Assembly: GCF_030247195.1 (NCBI RefSeq)
Contig: NC_080671.1
Span: 215,244,943 to 215,308,942 of the forward strand
DNA length: 64,000 nucleotides
Source: Topomyia yanbarensis
Taxonomy: Eukaryota; Arthropoda; Insecta; Diptera; Culicidae
Reading direction: 5' to 3'
The notes under the pieces were generated by a model. It saw nothing but the letters and a program-made list of their open reading frames with translations, made no database searches and was not told the DNA's origin. The translations under genes were made by a program, and so were the position numbers. This document shows positions 23,941 to 35,960 of the stretch, piece after piece (the stretch's first letter is position 1; each line of letters begins with the position of its first letter).

Positions 23941-25511
23941 TTAGTTTGACAAGAGGAAAATAAAAGAATATATAATCACAATGTGTACCTTTTTCTAGCT
24001 ATATTTTCTCACAAAGAACACAATAAGCAATTGGAAGTTTACTTACATTTTTACTGCTTTCGAAAGAGTTCAAACTATGATTAAATAAAAAATTGTTAAT
24101 AAAGCCAAGCCATACAATCTAAGTAACAATTTTTAATATGACGGCAAACAATCTGCTACAAATATTCTCATTTTAATCGTTATTTAAATAATATCGAAGC
24201 TTGCTTATATTGTTTCACTATTTATAATTTTTCATCAAATCTTGGACGATTAGCATTTCCACTGTAGAACAAATTGTCGTTTAATTCTTAGTGATAGAAC
24301 AGAAATGCACAGGGGATGAAAGAAGTTGTGAAAGTTGAGACTGGACAGATGACTAGGCAAAATGACACCAAAAGTTGAATGCGGAAGAATCGCCTAAATC
24401 GTGTCGGAACTTAAGAGGGGTTGTGTAAGGTATTATCGGCCAAAAAAATTGGAGTCGTTAAATTTTTTCGATACAAAGATTATTTGTCTACAGGTGCCAT
24501 TTCGAAAACTGGTTTTGCGGTGTACACCATAATCTGCTGGACCAATCGTTGATACATTTGCGTAGCTGTTTTTAACATCACTCCACAAGTAATTAATGGA
24601 ACTTTTATTTCTTGGTCGATTTTCGAACTTTTCGTAGCACTTTGAAGCCAAAGTCCGATTATTGCTAAAAAAAAACGATGAAAATGCTATTAAAAATAAT
24701 AATATTAAGCATTTTGCAAAAAAAACTTTTGTAGTTACCTGGGTAATAATGTGAAGAAGATAAACTGTGCAAATTTCAGTACGATTGGTCCAGGAAATTT
24801 TGAGTTACGGTTTACAGCGCATTTTGTCGAGGTGCCTCCTGAAGATTCACTGTCTGCATTTAGTGTCAGGTTCAATTTGTTAAGTTATATCTGTCAATTG
24901 ATTATCAGACAGATTGCAGACTATAGGAAGTAATTAATAAAAATTTCGTTGAACCGAGCATTTTAGCAATCCAAGATGTTGAAAGCTCAGCAATTTGGAT
25001 TTAACCCATTTGACAGATTTATTTCGCTGAAAATCAGCTTTTGAAATTGTCAAACTCTCAGCTCAATTACTGAACTTTTGGTATTTCAGGATTGATTAGC
25101 TAATCGTGCTGATAATTTGAATTACTTCATTTTCAGCAAAGTAGGTCTGCCGAATTCTATATGCATGGTGAGTAGAGTAGTTGGGTAGTTAGCCTCACCA
25201 GGCTAAAATGTCAGATTTATTTTCCAAGGACCACATAATTATCTGAAGCAAATAAATTATTGTTTTTGGCTTTTTCATATGCTGCAGAACAGCAACTAAT
25301 ACAAACGTTTCCAAAAAGGTAAGCTTCCATTATTGTTCTGTAAGCATTTGATTTAATTTGAAATAGTCAGATTTGGCTGAACTGTCTGACTACTAAATAT
25401 AATGTTAGAGAAGCTCTTTCAATCCTTGGAGTGGCTAGCGACTAACAATACAACTTTATAACGTTCACGACAGTATGCACCATTATTAGCAAAATAGCGA
25501 AATAACGTTTC
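23941..25511. other. AT-rich DNA around the inverted-repeat element
   Basis: Apart from the inverted-repeat element at 24.48-24.87 kb nothing was recognised. No gene seen. Confidence 0.35.
24480..24865. repeat. Imperfect inverted-repeat element
   Basis: The left arm around 24490-24580 and the right arm around 24755-24850 are diverged reverse complements. The strongest shared word is CTGGACCAATCGT against ACGATTGGTCCAG. It may be an old foldback MITE. Short open frames on both arms are by-products. Confidence 0.5.
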
Positions 25512-25618
25512 ATACCATGTTCACACTACAGAGTTAAGATATATTATAATAATGAGCAACAAGAAAAACGTTATCAAGATAGCGTTAAAACACGTTTAAA
25601 CTCGTGTGAACGTAGTAT
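25512..25618. mobile_element. MITE, about 107 bp
   Basis: The left end ATACCATGTTCACACTACAG and the inverse of the right end, AATACTACGTTCACACGAGT, form an imperfect terminal inverted repeat. A diverged copy is at 46319-46435. The internal word GAGCAACAAGAAAAACGTTA is shared between copies. Confidence 0.6.
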
Positions 25619-27678
25619 TAACTACTTGGATCTTAAATAGTTCTAATATTACTTTGTTTAAGCTAAATCGAGGATTCCAAAATTGTTTTGAAAATATAAA
25701 TACATCAGACTATTAAATGGTATAAACAGTGAATTTTCAATTAACCTCATTGTACGATTTTTAACATTACCGTGTATTGCCGAACAGAACGCAGTAATGC
25801 AAATGGCAGCATCATGTTACCGGAAGAGGACAAAAATATGTCATGCTCCTCTTGCGCATACTTCGTTATTTTCAATCCTCTCTTCAGCTTTCTTCTGGAT
25901 AAATATGGCTCTCTTTGCTCGTAGTAAAGATGGCAATAAATAAGCCAGTTTTATCAGGTAGACAAGACAAGCACCGTCGAACTGTATTTATCTGTATTTT
26001 TGATTTCTCTGTTCTTTCCTTTTTTCTACACGCTTGATTCCAATTGCTCATCGAAGAGTTACAGGAGAGCACATGGTCAAGGCTTCTGTCTGTCACGTTA
26101 CAAGTTTACGCATATTTAATAAGATAAGTCTGCAAAAACGATAAAATTAGATTATATCACAATTGCACATTATTAAGGTCACAAAGGCGCACATTTTTTC
26201 TACAGAAGGTTATTTTTGGTTTTCGCTTTATTGTCATTTTGATACGTCTGTCACGTTACACAATTTTCGCAGTGAGTTTGGAGGTTACCCTACTAAATTG
26301 AAAAAGTCTGTTCCGTTGGCCCCCAAATTTGCGTGAACACAGTTTTAAGTTGAAGTTTGGAAATCAAAGAAGAGTTTGAAATATAATTTTCGTGAAGAAA
26401 AACTTCTTTTTCGATTTTATGGAGTATTCTCAATGATCTGTCACGTTACAACCAGAATCTGTCACGTTACAGTTCTGTGTTTTTATTGAAGCAAGGATCG
26501 AGACAGTCGTACACAAATCATCACTGATCTGGGAACTGAGTATTAACGGGAAATTTCATGTTTGTTTTGAAAAACATATTGGTTTTGATGAATAAACGTG
26601 AATAACTTATGAAAAGGTCGTAATTTCACGAAGTAACACTTTGTGTCGAAATAAAATCTAAAATAACTTAAAAACATCTGCATTTTGAAGGACAATCTTT
26701 CATGAGCATTTAGAATTGCAAAAACATTTTGAAAGACAATCTATAACTAAATTATTTACAGAAAAAATTGAATTAAAATTAAAAATTAAAGGATTTTTGA
26801 AATAAGTTTCAAGTTTTTGTTATAAAATCATATATTGTTATTTTCTTCACAATGCAATTATATTTTAAAGCTTCTTTATTTAATTAAATTTTAAACGCGG
26901 TATGTTTTTTAGCGTTCGGTATTTGTGAGTAACTTATTAAAAGCGCGTATTTTCGCCAATAGATATTTTCTTTAAAAAAAGCAAAATATTTTGGAAAATT
27001 TTTCTTAAGAGCATTTTGCTTCGAAATGATATTAACTATTAAGAATGTATGACAAAAGTACACTGAAAAAAATCCAAACGTTAATTCTATTTGCTTCAAA
27101 CCGCTTAAAATTCATATGAAGAAGAAATGCTATTGTTATCACCCGCACACATACCTTCTATGTGTCAACTGTATATTATAAATTATTATTATTGTATAAA
27201 CTATGTATGCACACACATAGGTTATATGTGAATATTGTTATAGAATGGGGTTTTATGTGCCAAATAGTTATGAAATGTGAATGTAAGATTAATATTTCTT
27301 GTAAATATACACATAAGGTTTATGTGCCAGCGAATAGTGTCTATATGCCTCCGTTAATTGCAAAAATCTATGTGTAAAATCAATAGGCATAACGTTTACT
27401 TTTTTGAGTGTATATTTATGACTGGAAAATATTAGGAAATTTGGAAGCATACATAAAGTCGTTGTGAAAAATGCTTTCTTACTAATAACTTGCAATGCAA
27501 TCACCGTTTCTTCTATTTTTAGGCTTGCGTTAACAAAAAAATCATTGTTTTCTGTTATTGTATTTTTCAACTTTTTTTGTCTTTTCTTTTTGAAAAATTT
27601 CACCAAAAAATATTCGCAGAGAAAAATTAGAACTCGCTATCATATAGTTTTGCTGTACAAATGGCGATTTTCGAACAA
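25531..27678 (+). repeat. 2,148-bp tandem duplication, copy 1
   Basis: Copy 2 (27679-29826) repeats this stretch almost base for base. The left breakpoint lies inside the MITE at GAGTTAAGATAT. The unit is AT-rich and holds four CTGTCACGTTACA motifs. Open frames of 70-105 codons are repeated in both copies but show no known motif; the 105-codon one (27289-27606, minus) is Lys-rich and Phe-rich and is likely chance. Confidence 0.95.
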
Positions 27679-30204
27679 GAGTTAAGATATATTATAATAA
27701 TGAGCAACAAGAAAAATGTTATCAAGATAGCGTTAAAACACGTTTAAACTCGTGTGAACGTAGTATTAACTACTTGGATCTTAAATAGTTCTAATATTAC
27801 TTTGTTTAAGCTAAATCGAGGATTCCAAAATTGTTTTGAAAATATAAATACATCAGACTATTAAATGGTATAAACAGTGAATTTTCAATTCACCTCATTG
27901 TACGATTTTTAACATTACCGTGTATTGCCGAACAGAACGCAGTAATGCAAATGGCAGCATCATGTTACCGGAAGAAGACAAAAATATGTCATGCTCCTCT
28001 TGCGCATACTTCGTTATTTTCAATCCTCTCTTCAGCTTTCTTCTGGATAAATATGGCTCTCTTTGCTCGTAGTAAAGATGGCAATAAATAAGCCAGTTTT
28101 ATCAGGTAGACAAGACAAGCACCGTCGAACTGTATTTATCTGTATTTTTGATTTCTCTGTTCTTTCCTTTTTTCTACACGCTTGATTCCAATTGCTCATC
28201 GAAGAGTTACAGGAGAGCACATGGTCAAGGCTTCTGTCTGTCACGTTACAAGTTTACGCATATTTAATAAGATAAGTCTGCAAAAACGATAAAATTAGAT
28301 TATATCACAATTGCACATTATTAAGGTCACAAAGGCGCACATTTTTTCTACAGAAGGTTATTTTTGGTTTTCGCTTTATTGTCATTTTGATACGTCTGTC
28401 ACGTTACACAATTTTCGCAGTGAGTTTGGAGGTTACCCTACTAAATTGAAAAAGTCTGTTCCGTTGGCCCCCAAATTTGCGTGAACACAGTTTTAAGTTG
28501 AAGTTTGGAAATCAAAGAAGAGTTTGAAATATAATTTTCGTGAAGAAAAACTTCTTTTTCGATTGTATGGAGTATTCTCAATGATCTGTCACGTTACAAC
28601 CAGAATCTGTCACGTTACAGTTCTGTGTTTTTATTGAAGCAAGGATCGAGACAGTCGTACACAAATCATCACTGATCTGGGAACTGAGTATTAACGGGAA
28701 ATTTCATGTTTGTTTTGAAAAACATATTGGTTTTGATGAATAAACGTGAATAACTTATGAAAAGGTCGTAATTTCACGAAGTAACACTTTGTGTCGAAAT
28801 AAAATCTAAAATAACTTAAAAACATCTGCATTTTGAAGGACAATCTTTCATGAGCATTTAGAATTGCAAAAACATTTTGAAAGACAATCTATAACTAAAT
28901 TATTTACAGAAAAAATTGAATTAAAATTAAAAATTAAAGGATTTTTGAAATAAGTTTCAAGTTTTTGTTATAAAATCATATATTGTTATTTTCTTCACAA
29001 TGCAATTATATTTTAAAGCTTCTTTATTTAATTAAATTTTAAACGCGGTATGTTTTTTAGCGTTCGGTATTTGTGAGTAACTTATTAAAAGCGCGTATTT
29101 TCGCCAATAGATATTTTCTTTAAAAAAAGCAAAATATTTTGGAAAATTTTTCTTAAGAGCATTTTGCTTCGAAATGATATTAACTATTAAGAATGTATGA
29201 CAAAAGTACACTGAAAAAAATCCAAACGTTAATTCTATTTGCTTCAAACCGCTTAAAATTCATATGAAGAAGAAATGCTATTGTTATCACGCGCACACAT
29301 ACCTTCTATGTGTCAACTGTATATTATAAATTATTATTATTGTATAAACTATGTATGCACACACATAAGTTATATGTGAATATTGTTATAGAATGGGGTT
29401 TTATGTGCCAAATAGTTATGAAATGTGAATGTAAGATTAATATTTCTTGTAAATATACACATAAGGTTTATGTGCCAGCGAATAGTGTCTATATGCCTCC
29501 GTTAATTGCAAAAATCTATGTGTAAAATCAATAGGCATAACGTTTACTTTTTTGAGTGTATATTTATGACTGAAAAATATTAGGAAATTTGGAAGCATAC
29601 ATAAAGTCGTTGTGAAAAATGCTTTCTTACTAATAACTTGCAATGCAATCACCGTTTCTTCTATTTTTAGGCTTGCGTTAACAAAAAAATCATTGTTTTC
29701 TGTTATTGTATTTTTCAACTTTTTTTGTCTTTTCTTTTTGAAAAATTTCACCAAAAAATATTCGCAGAGAAAAATTAGAACTCGCTATCATATAGTTTTG
29801 CTGTACAAATGGCGATTTTCGAACAATATATTTTGAAAATAGCGTAGATCTCATACGCCTTTTTTTAAATATTACTTTTGAATAAAAATTGCTTGTTTAA
29901 CAATGCAAAATACTTAGTCTCCCATACAGATGAAACGTAAAAAGTTTCATCAGAGTCGAAGATGCTCACCATTTTTGACGTAATTGTATCAAACTTGATG
30001 CAATTTCTGTAAGGCAGAAAGCATCTGTCACGTTACATAAGATCAACTATGTTTTATCAAAAATGAATAAAACTATAAGGTTTTCACAATACAGTTTCAA
30101 AAAGTAGACTCAAAGTAGTAAGAAAAAATGTAGTTTAGACACTGTATGCAAACTGTTAGTGTGGTCCACAAAACTTTTTCGAATTTTTGATCTGTCACGT
30201 TACA
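26090..30204 (+). promoter_or_regulatory. Ten copies of CTGTCACGTTACA
   Basis: Exact copies at 26090, 26248, 26438, 26459, 28238, 28396, 28586, 28607, 30025 and 30192, all on the plus strand. Eight come from the tandem duplication, so there are six independent sites. The core TGTCACGTTACA is almost a dyad (TGTNACGTNACA) around ACGT, the shape of a site for a dimeric protein. A regulatory role is inference only; it may equally be a degenerate repeat unit of an unknown element. Confidence 0.4.
27679..29826 (+). repeat. 2,148-bp tandem duplication, copy 2
   Basis: Offset from copy 1 is exactly 2,148 bp throughout with only isolated substitutions (such as CATAGGTTAT versus CATAAGTTAT near 29.37 kb). 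It lacks the left end of the MITE because the breakpoint lies within it. The end is at TTCGAACAA, after which the two flanks differ. Confidence 0.95.
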
Positions 30205-30616
30205 AATTATTTGTTTTTCATTCCTTCTCAATTCAGAAAAAGCATTTTTCCATATTCATCTCAAATTTTCAAGAAATATCATCAAATTTAAATAAGACTA
30301 CGATGGAAAAATGTGGTTCCAGGCAAAGAGTTGAAAATATGGATTTTGTTTACTTTTTTATCTCCTAACGGTATTTCAGTCATTTTCAGGTCATGCAAGA
30401 ACCATCAACAAAGTTTTATAAATGACAGACATGGAATTTTTTTCTGGACTCATAATTCATCTTGTTTAATATTAGGGTATATACAAACGGGAAAAAATAG
30501 TTTGACGCAAAATTTAATAAAAAAAAACCTGTTTTAATCCACCTAGCGGTGCAATTGTGCCTTTCTCATTTCTCCAAACTATGATTTAATAGCTGGTTCG
30601 TACAATATAACATTAT
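30197..30616 (+). repeat. Segment S, copy 1 (ends in family B terminus)
   Basis: The segment recurs inverted at 30761-31180 and direct at 35958-36378. It contains TGTTTTAATCCACCTAGCGG, the inverse of the family B end TAGGTGGATTAAAACAGG (also at 55.43 kb), and ends at AATATAACATTAT. This copy keeps the original left context with a complete CTGTCACGTTACA. Confidence 0.9.
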
Positions 30617-30760
30617 ACTGTATCGATTTTGTTGGCTATTTTCGGCAAATTTGAGACTAAGAGAAACGAAAGCAATGAAATTGAAAGACGGATAGGTATT
30701 CTAGAGCGAATCAGTTATAAACTTAGAACGGAAAACTAGAACTAGGCAGGCTCATATTCC
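30617..30760 (-). repeat. Spacer copied from the centre of the large inverted repeat
   Basis: This stretch is the reverse complement of about 33612-33753: it holds AAACGAAAGCAATGAAATTG and the inverse of GAGCCTGCCTAGTTCTAG. It sits between two opposed copies of segment S. Confidence 0.8.
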
Positions 30761-31180
30761 ATAATGTTATATTGTACGAACCAGCTATTAAATCATAGTT
30801 TGGAGAAATGAGAAAGGCACAATTGCACCGCTAGGTGGATTAAAACAGGTTTTTTTTTATTAAATTTTGCGTCAAACTATTTTTTCCCGTTTGTATATAC
30901 CCTAATATTAAACAAGATGAATTATGAGTCCAGAAAAAAATTCCATGTCTGTCATTTATAAAACTTTGTTGATGGTTCTTGCATGACCTGAAAATGACTG
31001 AAATACCGTTAGGAGATAAAAAAGTAAACAAAATCCATATTTTCAACTCTTTGCCTGGAACCACATTTTTCCATCGTAGTCTTATTTAAATTTGATGATA
31101 TTTCTTGAAAATTTGAGATGAATATGGAAAAATGCTTTTTCTGAATTGAGAAGGAATGAAAAACAAATAACTTGTAACGT
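30761..31180 (-). repeat. Segment S, inverted copy
   Basis: Exact or nearly exact reverse complement of 30197-30616. Its outer end overlaps the LINE by the three bases CGT (31178-31180), where the two sequences are joined. Confidence 0.9.
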
Positions 31181-32554
31181 AAGTAGTCTCGTCATTTGCT
31201 TTGACGAGCACTGCTTCTCCCTTAGGCGCCTTCTGACGAGCCGAGGGTTCTGATTTCCTCTTCTGCTCCCCTTTTCGCTCTTCCTTCTTTTTTTGCTGTT
31301 TCCCGCGTTTCTCCTTCCGACCTACAACGGTACTCCAGCTTTCACCCTGTAAGGTGGCGTCCTTTCCTTCGGCAGCAACAGCGTCCTCGAACGTCTGCCT
31401 CTTTAACCCTCCTGGTCTTTCGTTTCCTGGCGAGGATCTTGTCCTCTTTGGAGTTATGGGAACTGGCGTGTTCTTCACTCCAATCTGCCTCTCCTTACCT
31501 TATTTCGGAGGGGCTAGGAGGATAGTGGCCTAAGCCAACGCCGATGCTCGCTCAGCTGAATCTGCCCTCTGCGTTGCCGTATCGTACTCTTTTACGGCAG
31601 ACAGTAGCGCCTTCCGGATTGTGATGACCATCTCCTTAATGTCTTTGTGGACATTGTTTCTCGTGTCCACGAACTTGTGCAGCTCCTCAACCAAGTGCCT
31701 CGCTACCACTACCTTTGGCGTTTGTGGGGTGTAGCTCATTCCGCTCTGCTTCGGCTGTTTTTGTTGCTGCTGTTGCTGTTGCTTCGGCTTCCCCTCCTCC
31801 TGCTCTTGCTGGATGACTTCGGCTACTATTGGTGGTGGTGACCTCACCAACTCACCTCTGGCAAACGGATTCACCGTGCCTGCTCCATTTATATCGGTTG
31901 CTTGTTTTTTCTCCATTTTATTGGGTCCCAACTCCGGGCCGCTATCTCCACTCGCTGCACATAGTCGCCTCTCGCGATCCCATGATTATCTATGCTGCCA
32001 AAAAGCAGCAGTGAGGTCATGCAAGGGTTGACACTATCCTTCATGGGGAAGCCGAATCGGTGTAAATCGGGAATGCTTCAACCGAACCTAGTACCACCAA
32101 CCAAATGATGGCGAGTTTCGAACGTACCCGGAGACCTGCCAGGGTTTTGTTGGGACGGAGGCAGCAAGACATTTCCAGCATGCCTGCCAGCCCAAAGTCG
32201 CCATCCTATTCGTCATCCATGTCCTGTCCGTTGACGTTCGCCATGGCCAGTACACCATAATCAGGATGTTACTGGCGTCGATCCTGATGTGCCGGTTGGC
32301 ACTCCGGTTGGGCTAGGGTGCTTTTATTGCCTAGATCTTAGATTATTGGAATCTTAGGATCTTAGCAGAAGCGGCACAGACTCGCTTCGTCGGAGCTGCT
32401 TTCGGAGTAATGGCTTTTTTTAGAGGTTTAGAAGAACCCAATCTTAGCCCCACCATATCCTAGCAAAGCTCCCCAACTCGCAGTAGGGCCGTGGGGGGGG
32501 GGGGGGGTTCGTTAGGCCCCTAGACTCCTGTCCTTCCTGTCCCTGCTACTCCCC
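31178..32554 (-). mobile_element. 5' part of the R1/Waldo-type LINE, inverted copy
   Basis: Reverse complement of 34587-35960 and of the start of the full LINE at 37180. It runs from the LINE 5' end (CGGGG after the CATA repeat) through the 5' UTR and the first part of ORF1 and stops in mid-gene after the codons for ETTY. ORF1 begins at ATG 31916 and runs to a stop at 31530-31532. A second in-frame stop follows, as in the other two copies. The sequence is GC-richer than its surroundings. The 3' part of the LINE is absent. Confidence 0.9.
31530..31916 (-). pseudogene. LINE ORF1 (Gag) N-terminal fragment
   Basis: Encodes the Gag-like N-terminus with a Gln run (KQQQQQQQKQ) and a helix-rich stretch VARHLVEELHKFVDTRNN. 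It ends at an amber codon after SAERASALA, followed in the same frame by an ochre codon and then VKNTPVPITPKRTRSSPG. The zinc knuckles are missing because the copy is cut. Gag of this class binds LINE RNA in the ribonucleoprotein; this fragment cannot. Confidence 0.8.
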
Positions 32555-33350
32555 GTATGTATGTGTGTATGTATGTGTGTATGTATGTATGTATGTATGT
32601 ATGTATGTATGTATGTATGTATGTATGTATGTATGTATGTATGTATGTATGTATGTATGTATGTGTGTATGTGTGGATTTGTAAACAAAATATCCACATC
32701 AGTTTTTCGGAGATGGCTGAACCGATTTTTACAAACTAAGATTCAAATGAAAGGTATAATATTCCCATAGGTTGCTATTGAATTTCATTTTCAACCGACA
32801 TCTTGTTCCAGATTACGAGTTGAAGAGTATGGTTACAAAACAAAATTTGTTGATATGTCCACATCGGTTTCTCGTTATTTTCTGAACCGATTTTGACAAA
32901 CTTGATTTTAAATGAAAGGTCCACCAGCTGATGTTGAATTTTGCGTGGATCCGAGTTCTGATTCCTGAATTACAGGGTGATATTTTCCAAAATGTAAACA
33001 CAACTATTGAATTTGTAGCTCTAGGTCACCAACAGTCATTCAAAGTCTCTTGGGCCACACTGGCCACCATCGACGGATGCGGATGCATCCAAATTCAGAA
33101 TAACGGTTATATTAGTTTTTGGAAAATGGCTAGACCGATTTGATCAACTTAGTCTCAAATGAAAGGTGTTGCGTCCCCGGAAACTGATATTCCATTTCCA
33201 ATTCCATCTCCATCCGACTTCCGGCTCCGGAGTTACGGGTTGTGGAATGCGATCACATAGAAAACTCCGATTCAAACCGATACCGCGATGAATGCAAAAA
33301 GGTGCTCTTATATATACTTACCAAGTGTAATAAGACTGAAAGACATTTCC
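32555..33350 (-). repeat. Family A left half with (GTAT)n, inverted copy
   Basis: A GTAT/GTGT microsatellite (about 32555-32675) is followed by words of family A: TCGGAGATGGCTGAACCGAT, TTCAAATGAAAGGTATAATA and repeated TCGGTTT plus CCGGAGTTACGGGTTG. It is the flank of the LINE on its 5' side. The codon repeats on both strands in the microsatellite are not genes. Confidence 0.85.
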
Positions 33351-33480
33351 ATAATGTTATATTGTTACTATGTTTTAATTGCCGCAAGGTTCTACTGTAT
33401 CGATTTTGTTGGCTATTTTCGGCAAATTTGAGACTAAGAGAAACGAAAGCAATGAAATTGAAAGACGGATAGGTATTCTA

Positions 33481-33664
33481 CCGGCGTCGGCGGTAAAACA
33501 TGATGATGAGTTATGTTCTACCATAGACCATGCGGTAGACTTGGGTGGAACGCCCAACTCCTACTATGCAGAAGGCAAAAAATTCTTCACATTTCCTTTC
33601 GATCATGCCCATATGAGCCTGCCTAGTTCTAGTTTTCCGTTCTAAGTTTATAACTGATTCGCTC
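33481..33664. other. Spacer of the large inverted repeat
   Basis: This 184-bp stretch separates arms ending at 33480 and starting at 33665. On the plus strand the frame is open across the left arm end and the whole spacer (33379-33645) and gives AVKHDDELCSTIDHAVDLGG. It looks more like coding sequence than its neighbours, but I recognise no family. Confidence 0.5.
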
Positions 33665-34586
33665 TAGAATACCTATCCGTCTTTCAATTTCATTGCTTTC
33701 GTTTCTCTTAGTCTCAAATTTGCCGAAAATAGCCAACAAAATCGATACAGTAGAACCTTGCGGCAATTAAAACATAGTAACAATATAACATTATGGAAAT
33801 GTCTTTCAGTCTTATTACACTTGGTAAGTATATATAAGAGCACCTTTTTGCATTCATCGCGGTATCGGTTTGAATCGGAGTTTTCTATGTGATCGCATTC
33901 CACAACCCGTAACTCCGGAGCCGGAAGTCGGATGGAGATGGAATTGGAAATGGAATATCAGTTTCCGGGGACGCAACACCTTTCATTTGAGACTAAGTTG
34001 ATCAAATCGGTCTAGCCATTTTCCAAAAACTAATATAACCGTTATTCTGAATTTGGATGCATCCGCATCCGTCGATGGTGGCCAGTGTGGCCCAAGAGAC
34101 TTTGAATGACTGTTGGTGACCTAGAGCTACAAATTCAATAGTTGTGTTTACATTTTGGAAAATATCACCCTGTAATTCAGGAATCAGAACTCGGATCCAC
34201 GCAAAATTCAACATCAGCTGGTGGACCTTTCATTTAAAATCAAGTTTGTCAAAATCGGTTCAGAAAATAACGAGAAACCGATGTGGACATATCAACAAAT
34301 TTTGTTTTGTAACCATACTCTTCAACTCGTAATCTGGAACAAGATGTCGGTTGAAAATGAAATTCAATAGCAACCTATGGGAATATTATACCTTTCATTT
34401 GAATCTTAGTTTGTAAAAATCGGTTCAGCCATCTCCGAAAAACTGATGTGGATATTTTGTTTACAAATCCGCACATACACACATACATACATACATACAT
34501 ACATACATACATACATACATACATACATACATACATACATACATACATACATACATACATACACACATACATACACACATACATAC
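33665..34586 (+). repeat. Right arm of the inverted repeat: family A left half with (CATA)n
   Basis: Mirror image of 32555-33480, with position sums near 67145. It holds AATATAACATTAT at 33782-33794, the family A words, then a CATA/CACA microsatellite (about 34474-34586) just before the LINE start. Confidence 0.9.
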
Positions 34587-35960
34587 GGGGAGTAGCAGGG
34601 ACAGGAAGGACAGGAGTCTAGGGGCCTAACGAACCCCCCCCTCCCACGGCCCTACTGCGAGTTGGGGAGCTTTGCTAGGATATGGTGGGGCTAAGATTGG
34701 GTTCTTCTAAACCTCTAAAAAAAGCCATTACTCCGAAAGCAGCTCCGACGAAGCGAGTCTGTGCCGCTTCTGCTAAGATCCTAAGATTCCAATAATCTAA
34801 GATCTAGGCAATAAAAGCACCCTAGCCCAACCGGAGTGCCAACCGGCACATCAGGATCGACGCCAGTAACATCCTGATTATGGTGTACTGGCCATGGCGA
34901 ACGTCAACGGACAGGACATGGATGACGAATAGGATGGCGACTTTGGGCTGGCAGGCATGCTGGAAATGTCTTGCTGCCTCCGTCCCAACAAAACCCTGGC
35001 AGGTCTCCGGGTACGTTCGAAACTCGCCATCATTTGGTTGGTGGTACTAGGTTCGGTTGAAGCATTCCCGATTTACACCGATTCGGCTTCCCCATGAAGG
35101 ATAGTGTCAACCCTTGCATGACCTCACTGCTGCTTTTTGGCAGCATAGATAATCATGGGATCGCGAGAGGCGACTATGTGCAGCGAGTGGAGATAGCGGC
35201 CCGGAGTTGGGACCCAATAAAATGGAGAAAAAACAAGCAACCGATATAAATGGAGCAGGCACGGTGAATCCGTTTGCCAGAGGTGAGTTGGTGAGGTCAC
35301 CACCACCAATAGTAGCCGAAGTCATCCAGCAAGAGCAGGAGGAGGGGAAGCCGAAGCAACAGCAACAGCAGCAACAAAAACAGCCGAAGCAGAGCGGAAT
35401 GAGCTACACCCCACAAACGCCAAAGGTAGTGGTAGCGAGGCACTTGGTTGAGGAGCTGCACAAGTTCGTGGACACGAGAAACAATGTCCACAAAGACATT
35501 AAGGAGATGGTCATCACAATCCGGAAGGCGCTACTGTCTGCCGTAAAAGAGTACGATACGGCAACGCAGAGGGCAGATTCAGCTGAGCGAGCATCGGCGT
35601 TGGCTTAGGCCACTATCCTCCTAGCCCCTCCGAAATAAGGTAAGGAGAGGCAGATTGGAGTGAAGAACACGCCAGTTCCCATAACTCCAAAGAGGACAAG
35701 ATCCTCGCCAGGAAACGAAAGACCAGGAGGGTTAAAGAGGCAGACGTTCGAGGACGCTGTTGCTGCCGAAGGAAAGGACGCCACCTTACAGGGTGAAAGC
35801 TGGAGTACCGTTGTAGGTCGGAAGGAGAAACGCGGGAAACAGCAAAAAAAGAAGGAAGAGCGAAAAGGGGAGCAGAAGAGGAAATCAGAACCCTCGGCTC
35901 GTCAGAAGGCGCCTAAGGGAGAAGCAGTGCTCGTCAAAGCAAATGACGAGACTACTTACG
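34587..35960 (+). mobile_element. 5' part of the R1/Waldo-type LINE, direct copy
   Basis: Matches 37180-38563 of the full LINE at an offset of about 2.6 kb and the inverted copy base for base in most places. ORF1 runs from ATG 35222 to a stop at 35606-35608, then a second stop, then on to 35957 in the same frame. It ends at ACTACTTACG, where the full copy goes on with CAGCACTGCT but this one goes on with TTACAAGTTATTTG of segment S. The shared bases ACG (35958-35960) mark the junction. Confidence 0.9.
35222..35608 (+). pseudogene. LINE ORF1 (Gag) N-terminal fragment, direct copy
   Basis: Same product as at 31530-31916: a Gag-like N-terminus with a Gln run, ended by an amber codon. The two copies and the full LINE share both premature stops, so they descend from one already broken sequence. 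Confidence 0.8.

Noticed and set aside
25884..29836. Open frames of 70-105 codons present twice
   Set aside because: Duplicated with the 2,148-bp unit, low-complexity composition, no motif, no splice or start context.
32555..32675. Open frames of Met-Tyr-Val-Cys or Thr-Tyr-Ile-His repeats (also at 34474-34586 and 37051-37179)
   Set aside because: Translations of the CATA microsatellite.
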